Below, in pieces: positions 1-5,576 of a stretch of 6,790 nt of DNA. Under the pieces are notes generated by a model, which had not been told where the DNA came from, did not search any database, and saw only the letters and a list, made by a program, of their open reading frames with translations. Position 1 is the first letter of the stretch; each line of letters opens with the position of its first letter. Location of the stretch: assembly GCA_003476685.1 (NCBI GenBank), contig DMVN01000164.1, forward strand, positions 1 to 6,790, written 5' to 3'. The stretch comes from Acidobacteriota bacterium (GTDB lineage Bacteria; Acidobacteriota; Aminicenantia; Aminicenantales; Saccharicenantaceae). The position numbers were made by a program, and so were the translations under genes.

Positions 1-1411
1 GCTATTCCCCATCGGCTGGATAATCCTGAACGCTATTTTCCTTTACGAACTCTGCCTGGACCGGGGAGCCATCCAGGTGCTGCGAGAAAACATGGCCAGC
101 GTGACCTCAGACCGGCGCCTGCAGTTACTTTTGATTGCTTTTTGCTTCGGCGCTTTTTTTGAAAGTGCGGCCGGGTTTGGCACACCGGTGGCTATTACGG
201 CCGCTTTGCTCATTGGGTTAGGTTTCCCGCCGCTCCAGGCTTCCGGGCTGTCGCTGATCGCCAACACTGCCCCGGTGGCTTACGGGGCTCTGGGCACACC
301 CATCGTGGCCCTGGCTGGAGTTACCGGCCTGGACCTGCAGCAGTTAAGCGCCATGGTCGGCCGCCAGCTTCCTTTCTTTTCCATCCTCATTCCCTTCTGG
401 CTGATAGCAGTTTTCTGCGGCTGGCGGAAGATGCTGGAAGTCTGGCCGGCGGCTCTGGTGGCTGGTTTATCCTTTGCCGTTCCTCAGGCCATAATCTCCA
501 ATTTCCACGGCCCCTGGCTGGCCGGGGTGGTTTCCTCCCTGGTCTCACTGGCAGCGCTGATAATTCTCCTCAGGTTCTGGAAGCCGAGAAAGGTCTATTC
601 TCCTGAAAGCTTTAGCCCGGCTGAAATGAAAGAGAAAAATCTTAACAACCGAGCCCTTTTCCAGACGGCTGCTCCCTGGCTTATCCTCAGTCTGGTCATT
701 TTTATCTGGGGAATACCGCAGTTTAAGAAGCTGCTGGATACGATTTTTTCGCCGTCCCTGGCCGTGCCGGGGCTTCATCAGCAGGTCTTGAGAATGCCGC
801 CGGTCAGTCCAGCGCCAGCAGCGGAAGCGGCGGTCTTTCGCTTCAATTTTCTGTCGTTTACCGGAACGGGGATTCTGGTGGCCGCGCTTCTTTCTGGCTT
901 TTTGATGCGCTTCAGCCTGAAAAGAATGCTGTTTATTTATGGGAAAACTCTCAAGCGGGTGCGGTTTTCACTGCTGACCGTTTCGGCCATGCTGGCCCTT
1001 GGCTATATAACCAGGTATTCAGGGATGGATGCTACCCTGGGGCTGGCGTTTGCCAGGACCGGGGTTCTCTATCCTTTCTTTGGCACCCTGCTGGGCTGGC
1101 TGGGGGTAGCCCTGACTGGCTCCGATACTTCCTCCAACGTGCTGTTCGGAAGCCTGCAGAAAATCACCGCCGAACAGCTCGGGCTGAGTCCAGTCCTGAT
1201 TGCTGCGGCCAATAGTTCGGGGGGAGTGATGGGCAAAATGATTGATGCTCAGAGTATTGTGGTGGCCAGCACTGCCACCCGCTGGTACGGCCATGAAGGC
1301 CGGATTTTGCGCTATGTTTTCTGGCACAGCCTGATTCTGGCCGCTCTGGTGGCCCTGCTGGTTTTTCTCCAGGCTTATGTTTATCCTTTTAGCCGGCTGG
1401 TGGTCAGGTGA
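1..1411 (+). CDS. lctP: L-lactate permease, LctP/LldP family (5' end cut by window)
   Basis: Integral inner-membrane transporter expected to import L-lactate (family members also take D-lactate or glycolate) with protons. The frame is open from position 2, before any start codon, so the gene begins outside the window; the GTG at 77 is internal. About 469 residues are visible of a family length near 550, so roughly 80 N-terminal residues are missing. The fragment opens with the family stretch FPIGWIILNAIFLYE. Next come GAFFESAAGFGTPVAI (Glu at 161-163) and ANTAPVAYGALGTPI. Near the C-terminus lie GWLGVALTGSDTSSNVLFG, the LQKITAEQLGLSPVL segment and NSSGGVMGKMIDAQSI. Many hydrophobic helices are separated by short basic loops, and the last helix ends about 10 residues before the TGA stop. 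The usual EGAAGFG reads ESAAGFG here. No lactate dehydrogenase or regulator is visible. The family is clear; the exact substrate is inferred. Confidence 0.95.
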   Translation, partial: LFPIGWIILNAIFLYELCLDRGAIQVLRENMASVTSDRRLQLLLIAFCFGAFFESAAGFGTPVAITAALLIGLGFPPLQASGLSLIANTAPVAYGALGTPIVALAGVTGLDLQQLSAMVGRQLPFFSILIPFWLIAVFCGWRKMLEVWPAALVAGLSFAVPQAIISNFHGPWLAGVVSSLVSLAALIILLRFWKPRKVYSPESFSPAEMKEKNLNNRALFQTAAPWLILSLVIFIWGIPQFKKLLDTIFSPSLAVPGLHQQVLRMPPVSPAPAAEAAVFRFNFLSFTGTGILVAALLSGFLMRFSLKRMLFIYGKTLKRVRFSLLTVSAMLALGYITRYSGMDATLGLAFARTGVLYPFFGTLLGWLGVALTGSDTSSNVLFGSLQKITAEQLGLSPVLIAAANSSGGVMGKMIDAQSIVVASTATRWYGHEGRILRYVFWHSLILAALVALLVFLQAYVYPFSRLVVR

Positions 1412-1652
1412 ATTGGTTTCAGGTTCAAAATTTTAGTCCAGTCAATTTTAGGCAAAATAAATTCCAGAAGCGAAAGAATCTTACTGGAAAAAAGGCTGGT
1501 CCTTCAGAAAGCGATAGAAATTCCAGTATAAGTAATCACAGGGATTCTTGAAGTTAAGGAATTGGGTCTGGTTTTGAGGTGATGGCCTGAGCCCTGGTCT
1601 GGTAGATAATGAATCAGCAGGAAGCTGCTGGCAGGAAGCCAGTGATAACTTT
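1412..1652. other. Convergent intergenic region without a gene
   Basis: This gap lies between the 3' ends of lctP (+) and the CDP-alcohol phosphotransferase-like gene (-). I find no credible coding frame or RNA gene in it. It is AT-rich on the left, with ATTTTAG twice within 20 bases (1429-1450), and contains AAATTCCAG-type words twice (near 1461 and 1521). Two hairpin groups, at 1462-1489 and 1614-1654, are listed separately as possible terminators. Confidence 0.6.
1451..1489 (-). terminator. Possible weak terminator for the minus-strand genes
   Basis: TTCCAG (1462-1467) is the inverse complement of CTGGAA (1484-1489). The stem continues inward with AAG/CTT after one bulged A, giving about nine pairs and a 9-nt loop. 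Read on the minus strand, the stem is followed by TTTATTTTG, a U-rich tail. It is AT-rich and about 160 nt beyond the stop of the gene at 1653-2210, so it is only a candidate. Confidence 0.25.
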
Positions 1653-1654
1653 TT
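1614..1654 (+). terminator. Tandem hairpins, possible lctP terminator
   Basis: Two adjacent small stem-loops: CAGCAG-GAAG-CTGCTG (1615-1630) and CTGGC-AGGAA-GCCAG (1628-1642, extendable by two wobble pairs). They share three bases, so both cannot form completely at once. The second is followed after 7 nt by TTTTT (1650-1654), which abuts the stop codon of the opposing gene. The word GCAGGAAGC occurs twice, 14 nt apart, so the arrangement looks like a small tandem duplication. The T-run is farther from the stem than in a typical intrinsic terminator. Confidence 0.35.
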
Positions 1655-2210
1655 AAGTTCGGTTGGCCCCGGAGGATTGGCCGTGCAGGAGATAGTTCCA
1701 GCCGGAAAGGAATTCGCGGATTTGAACCAGCAACCTCTGGCGCTTAAAAAAGATGACTCCGGCTACCCACAGGATAAAGAATTTACGCCAGAAGCTTGAT
1801 TCCTGCCAGACGGTTCTGAAACCAAGCAGTATATAAAGGAAATGGAAGGCCTGGTTCACGTAAATAGATTTGCTCAACCAGAAAGCCAGGACATTGAGAC
1901 CGACAAAGCCAAAAAAGAAAAGCCAGGAATAATGGCCAAGTAGGGTTCCATAAAGTAGAGTAATGATATAAACAGCCCAGTCAACCCAGCCGTCAAGGTC
2001 AGCCAGATGCCCGAGGCGGTAGCTTCTGCGGGCAAAGTAACCATCCAGGCAGTCGCTCAGCCAGCAGGCAAAAATTAAGACCATGAATTCATCCAGTACC
2101 GCCCGTCCCTGCCAGCAGAGATAGGCAAGGTATAAAGCGATTAGCCCCCTGGCTGAGGTCAGGATATCAGCCACCAGGTAGCCCTTGCGGTAAATCTGCC
2201 CGGCCAGCAT
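1653..2210 (-). CDS. Small integral membrane protein, CDP-alcohol phosphotransferase-like
   Basis: A 185-residue hydrophobic protein. Residues 53-61 read DCLDGYFAR, matching the start of the CDP-alcohol phosphotransferase signature DxxDGxxAR, whose aspartates bind metal and the CDP-linked substrate. The remainder deviates. The family normally has eight residues, then GxxxDxxxD; here G67 follows after five, and the acidic residues are D71, D73 and D77 (RLGHLADLDGWVD). The N-terminal ILTSARGLIALYLAY (16-30) fits the hydrophobic lead-in of the family. Further helices lie at about 40-52, 75-92, 93-112, 120-130 and 164-175, followed by a basic tail. A typical member joins a CDP-activated lipid or alcohol to an acceptor at the inner membrane, but the substrate cannot be told here and the altered spacing leaves activity uncertain. 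The ATG follows GGGGTG on the minus strand, an acceptable ribosome site. It is the last of four same-strand genes, 89 nt after the glycine-zipper gene. Confidence 0.75.
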   Translation of the reverse strand: MLAGQIYRKGYLVADILTSARGLIALYLAYLCWQGRAVLDEFMVLIFACWLSDCLDGYFARRSYRLGHLADLDGWVDWAVYIITLLYGTLLGHYSWLFFFGFVGLNVLAFWLSKSIYVNQAFHFLYILLGFRTVWQESSFWRKFFILWVAGVIFFKRQRLLVQIREFLSGWNYLLHGQSSGANRT

Positions 2211-2228
2211 GGCCCACCCCCTGATATT

Positions 2229-2257
2229 ATGCTAACAAAAAGAAATTATTGGTTCAA
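2229..2257 (-). promoter_or_regulatory. Weak candidate promoter for the CDP-alcohol phosphotransferase-like gene
   Basis: On the minus strand TTGAAC (2252-2257) and TAGCAT (2229-2234) are separated by 17 nt and match the -35 and -10 consensus at four of six bases each. The surrounding gap 2211-2299 is AT-rich, unlike the genes. A start near 2222 would leave a leader of only about 12 nt, just holding the ribosome site. If real, the last gene can be transcribed independently of the three upstream. Confidence 0.25.
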
Positions 2258-2299
2258 ATTGAATGGGTAAAGGTAAAGTATTAGTTCTCTTGGCTGGAT

Positions 2300-2500
2300 T
2301 TAGGAGCGGGGCCTTGCCGCCAGGGCCAGGCCGACGGCCACTCCGAAAATCAGACCAGCTCCGACCCCGACCGCCAGCCACAGGGCAACATTCCGGGAAA
2401 CCAGCCCGATGATGGCCCCGGCCAGAGCCCCGGCTGTCAGCCCGACCGCTATTCCCATTCCCAGCCGGCCAGGAGTTTTTTGGCGCTCGGTGTGGTTCAT
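2300..2500 (-). CDS. 66-residue two-helix glycine-zipper membrane protein
   Basis: I do not recognise a named family. The ATG is preceded by GGAGGG (2505-2510) with a 4-nt spacer, a strong ribosome site that supports a real gene despite the small size. The N-terminus is short and polar (residues 1-12). Helix one spans about 13-34, a turn with S35-R36-N37 follows, and helix two spans about 38-62, ending in a basic tail RPRS. Glycines fall every fourth residue in both helices: G16, G20, G24, G28, G32 and then G45, G49, G53, G57. This is a textbook glycine zipper, a pattern that lets helices pack tightly in membranes. The two helices also resemble each other (IAVGLTAG and LAVGVGAG), suggesting an internal duplication. 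It lies 38 nt after yjbQ on the same strand and is probably cotranscribed. A structural or oligomeric membrane role is inferred; no function is assigned. Confidence 0.7.
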   Translation of the reverse strand: MNHTERQKTPGRLGMGIAVGLTAGALAGAIIGLVSRNVALWLAVGVGAGLIFGVAVGLALAARPRS

Positions 2501-2538
2501 AGGACCCTCCGTTTGCTTTGATATTCTAATTTGTGATT

Positions 2539-2955
2539 TTATTCTCCGATGATCTTAATCAGCACCCGTTTGCGACGCTGCCCGTCAAACTCCCCGTAAA
2601 AAATCTGCTCCCAGGGGCCAAGGTCCAGTTTTCCGTTGGTCACGGCCACCACCACTTCCCGTCCCATGATAGTCCTTTTCAGGTGGGCATCGGCGTTGGT
2701 TTCACCGGTCAGGTTGTGGCGGTAAGAACCGGGGGAGTGGGGAGCCAGCTTCTCCAGCCACTGGAAAAAGTCCTGGTGCAGCCCGCTTTCGTCGTCGTTA
2801 ATGAAGACGCTGGCCGTAATGTGCATGGCATTAACCAGGCACAGACCCTCTCTTATGCCGCTCTGCCGGACAGCTTCCTGCACCCGGTCGGTGATGTTAA
2901 GGAATTGCTGCCGCTGTTCGGTTTGAAACCAGAGGTACTCAGTCCAGCTTTTCAT
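2539..2955 (-). CDS. yjbQ: YjbQ/UPF0047 family protein, possible secondary thiamine-phosphate synthase
   Basis: A 138-residue cytosolic protein of full family length, with all of its hallmarks. They are [13 protein letters not shown] (42-54, where the family usually has HTTA), [17 protein letters not shown] (56-72), [17 protein letters not shown] (78-94) and a C-terminal [19 protein letters not shown] (115-133). Conserved histidines H45, H60, H80 and H91 are present and are thought to line the putative active site of this small beta-sandwich fold. E. coli YjbQ has a weak thiamine-phosphate synthase activity that can substitute for ThiE, but the physiological role of the family is not settled. 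No thiamine gene is nearby. The ATG has GAGGG seven nt upstream; an AGGAG also sits directly against the start but is too close to act. It follows the S46 gene after 85 nt and precedes the glycine-zipper gene by 38 nt. Confidence 0.93.
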   Translation of the reverse strand: MKSWTEYLWFQTEQRQQFLNITDRVQEAVRQSGIREGLCLVNAMHITASVFINDDESGLHQDFFQWLEKLAPHSPGSYRHNLTGETNADAHLKRTIMGREVVVAVTNGKLDLGPWEQIFYGEFDGQRRKRVLIKIIGE

Positions 2956-2975
2956 CTCCTGTCCCTCAGTATTAA

Positions 2976-3017
2976 CCGGGGTCAGGTCGACCCTTTTTTG
3001 GCCTCACCCCACCCCGG
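2976..3017. repeat. Inverted repeat with two competing stems between the S46 gene and yjbQ
   Basis: CCGGGGT (2976-2982) and ACCCCGG (3011-3017) are perfect inverse complements of 7 bp. The left arm can instead pair nearby: GGGGTCAGG (2978-2986) with CCTCACCCC (3002-3010), nine positions with one mismatch. The interval also contains the palindrome GGTCGACC (2985-2992) followed by TTTTTT on the plus strand. On the minus strand, the direction of the flanking genes, no T-run follows, so it is not a standard terminator. It could be a processing site or an mRNA stabilising structure between the two genes. Confidence 0.4.
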
Positions 3018-3040
3018 ATGATTTATTTTCTTTGCTATGA

Positions 3041-5092
3041 CTAACGGCCCAGCAGTTCGTCTACCAGCGGTTTGGCATCGTAAACCTTGAGCAGGGACTC
3101 AATGATACCGTCAGCATGAACCATGACCGACCGGCTGATTTTTTCTTCATAAACGAACCTGGTCGGCAGCGACTGGATGTTACCATCAAACAGGGCCCCG
3201 ACAAATTCACCCTTTCTATTAACCACCGGGGAACCAGAGTTGCCGCCGATGGAATCGATCGTGGCCACGAAATTAATAGGCGTATTCAAGTTGAGAGCTG
3301 GTTTTTTCTTGTACCAGATTTCCGGCAGGAACCAGGGAGCCTGGTTGTTCTTTTCTTTGGCCTTGGCATACAGACCAGCGAAGGTGGTCTGGAAAGGAAT
3401 CTTCTTTCCATTTTCAACGTAACCCTTGACCACACCAAAGCTCAGGCGAAGAGTTCCAGTAGCATCTGGCGGGAAGGCGGTTCCTTTTAGCTTGAAGATG
3501 GCTCTGGCTACCAGGGTGCCGTTCTTGGTTTCTACGGCCTGGACTCTTTTTTCATAGCGTTCGCGGACTCCCTGAGATAAGGGCTCGACCATCAGGGCCA
3601 GCTTGATCATCGGGTCGTTGCACATGTTTATGGCTTCAGCTCCGCCCTCAGCTAACTTTTTCCTGAATTCCGGGTCTTTCAGTCTGGTGCCGGAAATCAG
3701 GGCTTTAGCCGCTTCTTCCGGAGTCTGGCAGCCCAGAATCCATTTTGTTTCCTGGAGGTCGGGCAGCTGTTCTTTCAGCAGCTGGAGAGAATCAGCCAGC
3801 TTGACGATTTCAAAGTCGTCATGGATGGTAGCCGGCATCCGTCCGCCAGCCATATCCGGGGCTCCGGCCGGTCTTTCCCTCTGGGCGCTCCTGACCAGCG
3901 ACCGGGCCAGGTTGAAATAAACCGTGTTGAAAGCATTAGCTCTTTCAAACAGCATATATTCTTTGAAGAAGGAAGCATATTCCTTCTGGGCCTGAGCTAT
4001 TTCCTCCCAGGCCTGGCCATATTCCTTAGCCAGTTCCGGGTCAGCCGCTACGGCCTTCCGGATGGCCTGTTCTTCGGCCAGCTTCTTGGCCATTAAATTC
4101 TTGTCCAGCAGACCGGAATTATAGCCGATGGTGGCTTTGAGGCTGTTTTCGACGCCGAACAGGGTGTTCAGGGCGATTCTTTCCTGTTCTGGCCCTCGTC
4201 TGGCATATTCGTGCAGCACCGCCTGCCTTCTCTTCAGGTTGGCAATGGTGAAGGGATAATTGACGTCGCGCAGGAAGAGAAGCTGGTCATAGGTGAGCAT
4301 CCGGCCGGTGGAACCGGGATTGCCGGAACAGAAAACCAGGTCGCCTTCTTTGAGCGGAGAGGATTTCCATTTAAGGTAATGGGGTGTCTTGAGGGGCTGG
4401 TCGTTTTCGTACACCCGGAAAATAGAGATGTCCAGGTCATAGCGGGGGTAGGTAAAATTATCGGGGTCGCCGCCGAAGAAAGCGATATCTTCTTCGGGCG
4501 CAAATACCAGCCGGACATCGTTGTAGATTTTGTATTTGTAAAGATGATACATGCTGCCGGAGTAAAGAGAAACCACCTGGCAGCGCAGACCAGATTTATC
4601 GCTGGCTTCCTTCTGGATTTCGGCGATGGCTTTCTGTCTGGCGGCCAGTACTTCCTGGGCTGACATTCCTGGTTTTTCTGAGCCCAGGACCAGGTTGGTG
4701 ACATCTTCAATCTCCTGCAGAACCCAGAGCTGGGTGCCGGGGCATTTCAATTCTTCCTGCCTGGTTCTGGCATAGAAACCGGTTTTAATCAGGTTGCGCT
4801 CGGCCGTGGATAAATTCTGGATGGCCCCCCGGCCGACATGGTGGTTGGTCAGCACCAGTCCATCGGGCGAGACAAAGGAAGCCGAGGCTCCACCGAAGCG
4901 GACTGAAGCCAGACGAAGATGGTTGAGCCAGTCGTCTGTCACCCGGAAGTTATATTTCTTGGCCAGGTAATCTTTGGGTACCAGGTTGTAAGGCCATAGA
5001 CCCTCGTCGGCGGCTGCCGGCAGCAGCAGCCAGAGGAAAAGAACCAGCAGCGTTAAGGAAATTTTTAATTGCTTGAGGCGAAATTTATTCAT
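3041..5092 (-). CDS. Exported S46 family dipeptidyl peptidase (DPP7/DPP11-like)
   Basis: A 683-residue serine exopeptidase expected to remove dipeptides from the N-termini of peptides in the periplasm or outer envelope. Residues 1-28 form a signal peptide: a basic start, a Leu-rich core and AAA before D29; no lipobox cysteine is present. The chymotrypsin-like catalytic residues are visible: H85 in TNHHVG, D221 in YPRYDLDISIFRVY, and S619 in GGNSGSPV. The long helical region between (about 270-520) matches the family's cap domain that closes over the peptide N-terminus. Position 637, eighteen after the serine, is Gly in FDGN. In DPP7 this site is Gly (broad or hydrophobic P1), in DPP11 it is Arg (Asp/Glu P1). 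Length fits the family, usually about 700. The ATG has AGGAGGT (5097-5103) with a 4-nt spacer. Divergent from feoA; first gene of the minus-strand group. A candidate -10, CATAAT (5113-5118), lies just upstream, but its -35 is poor. Confidence 0.94.
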   Translation of the reverse strand: MNKFRLKQLKISLTLLVLFLWLLLPAAADEGLWPYNLVPKDYLAKKYNFRVTDDWLNHLRLASVRFGGASASFVSPDGLVLTNHHVGRGAIQNLSTAERNLIKTGFYARTRQEELKCPGTQLWVLQEIEDVTNLVLGSEKPGMSAQEVLAARQKAIAEIQKEASDKSGLRCQVVSLYSGSMYHLYKYKIYNDVRLVFAPEEDIAFFGGDPDNFTYPRYDLDISIFRVYENDQPLKTPHYLKWKSSPLKEGDLVFCSGNPGSTGRMLTYDQLLFLRDVNYPFTIANLKRRQAVLHEYARRGPEQERIALNTLFGVENSLKATIGYNSGLLDKNLMAKKLAEEQAIRKAVAADPELAKEYGQAWEEIAQAQKEYASFFKEYMLFERANAFNTVYFNLARSLVRSAQRERPAGAPDMAGGRMPATIHDDFEIVKLADSLQLLKEQLPDLQETKWILGCQTPEEAAKALISGTRLKDPEFRKKLAEGGAEAINMCNDPMIKLALMVEPLSQGVRERYEKRVQAVETKNGTLVARAIFKLKGTAFPPDATGTLRLSFGVVKGYVENGKKIPFQTTFAGLYAKAKEKNNQAPWFLPEIWYKKKPALNLNTPINFVATIDSIGGNSGSPVVNRKGEFVGALFDGNIQSLPTRFVYEEKISRSVMVHADGIIESLLKVYDAKPLVDELLGR

Positions 5093-5140
5093 GATGACCT
5101 CCTGATTTAAGCATTATGGCAGATTCTTTGAAAAAATTAA

Positions 5141-5169
5141 AGGCGGCCGGAGACCAGGACCGGCTGCTT
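5141..5169. repeat. 10-bp hairpin in the feo/S46 divergent region
   Basis: AGGCGGCCGG (5141-5150) and CCGGCTGCTT (5160-5169) pair over all ten positions in plus-strand RNA, with two G-U wobbles and a 9-nt loop. Read on the minus strand the wobbles become A-C mismatches, but the stem is then followed by CTTTAATTTTTTC, the shape of an intrinsic terminator. It could stop leftward transcription arising in the feo region before it enters the S46 gene, or act as a leader structure if the S46 transcript starts to its right. Confidence 0.45.
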
Positions 5170-5179
5170 CTTAACTGGG

Positions 5180-5241
5180 AAGAAAAAAAATAAAAAATAA
5201 TCGGCCAGTCTCTAAAACTTGTCTTCAGAAAAGCATATAAT
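5180..5241 (+). promoter_or_regulatory. Probable feoAB promoter with A-tract
   Basis: A perfect TATAAT lies at 5236-5241, 35 nt before the feoA start codon, which predicts a transcript start near 5248 and a leader of about 29 nt. No good -35 box is found at 16-18 nt spacing (TAAAAC at 5213-5218 is the best-placed). An A-rich tract at 5180-5200 falls about 48-68 nt before the predicted start, where an UP element could compensate by binding the polymerase alpha subunit. A partial Fur-like half, TGTTAAT (5246-5252) next to ATT, overlaps the predicted start but its right half is not conserved. Confidence 0.5.
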
Positions 5242-5276
5242 GTACTGTTAATAATTCAGGCACAAGAAAGAAGGCC

Positions 5277-5576
5277 ATGTTCGGACACCGTAAAGATCAG
5301 ATAGAAGAAAATCCGGTCAGGGGCCGTTACTATACACTCCTGGATATACCGCAAGGCCGTAATTTCCGGATTGTGGAAATCAGCGGCGGTCCGGGACTGC
5401 ACCGACGGTTGCTGGCTCTCGGCTTCCACCGGGGAGACCTGGTTTCTCTGGACGGGGAAGCCCTGTTAGGCGGGCCGCTTCTGGTCCGTAATTTGACCAC
5501 CGACACCAGAATTGCCCTCGGGCGGGGAATAGCCCGGAAAATCCTGGTGGAACCGGTTGAGGACGATGAAAGATAG
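5277..5576 (+). CDS. feoA: FeoA, ferrous iron transport accessory protein
   Basis: A 99-residue cytosolic SH3-fold protein that is thought to bind FeoB and is required for efficient Fe(II) uptake. The core begins at about residue 19 (YTLLDIPQG). It carries the family pattern ISGGPGLHRRLLALGFHRGD (35-54), a glycine-rich GGPLLV (65-70) and a C-terminal IALGRGIARKILVEP (79-93). Usual family length is about 75-85; the extra residues are an N-terminal polar extension of some 18 residues (1-18) and an acidic tail EDDER. No other in-frame ATG is available between 5277 and the core, which favours this start, although the ribosome site is weak: AAGG only 2 nt before the ATG, or AGAAAG a little further upstream. 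The stop overlaps the start of feoB by 11 nt, so the two are translationally coupled. Confidence 0.92.
   Translation: MFGHRKDQIEENPVRGRYYTLLDIPQGRNFRIVEISGGPGLHRRLLALGFHRGDLVSLDGEALLGGPLLVRNLTTDTRIALGRGIARKILVEPVEDDER

Larger units (their letters stand above)
5093..5276. promoter_or_regulatory. Divergent intergenic region between the S46 gene and feoA
   Basis: This 184-nt non-coding gap must hold the promoters of both flanking transcription units. From left to right it contains the S46 ribosome site (5097-5103), a possible minus-strand -10 CATAAT (5113-5118), a GC-rich hairpin (5141-5169), an A-rich tract (5180-5200) and a perfect plus-strand TATAAT (5236-5241). I see no full Fur or DtxR operator. 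Confidence 0.6.

Noticed and set aside
77..79. GTG at 77 as the start of the lactate permease
   Set aside because: The frame is open back to position 2 and the upstream 25 codons encode conserved family sequence (FPIGWIILNAIFLYE), so the true start is outside the window.
1019..1327. 102-codon minus-strand frame
   Set aside because: Antisense to the conserved C-terminal part of the lactate permease; low-complexity Pro/Gln/Gly content typical of a shadow.
2985..3001. Plus-strand terminator made of GGTCGACC and TTTTTT
   Set aside because: The palindrome leaves no loop for a real stem, and no plus-strand gene ends nearby.
2533..3021. 162-codon plus-strand frame
   Set aside because: It lies antisense to yjbQ, which has strong family motifs; the plus-strand translation resembles nothing known and has no ribosome site.
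4211..4663. 150-codon plus-strand and 158-codon minus-strand frames (4234-4710) within the S46 gene
   Set aside because: Both are alternative frames of a fully conserved peptidase gene.
1653..5092. A new defence or biosynthetic system formed by the four minus-strand genes
   Set aside because: The genes belong to unrelated housekeeping-type or small membrane families with gaps of 38-89 nt; nothing in the sequence ties them into one pathway.
5246..5260. Fur box at the feo promoter
   Set aside because: Only the left half and centre match (about 9 of 14 positions); the right arm does not, so it is mentioned only as a weak resemblance.
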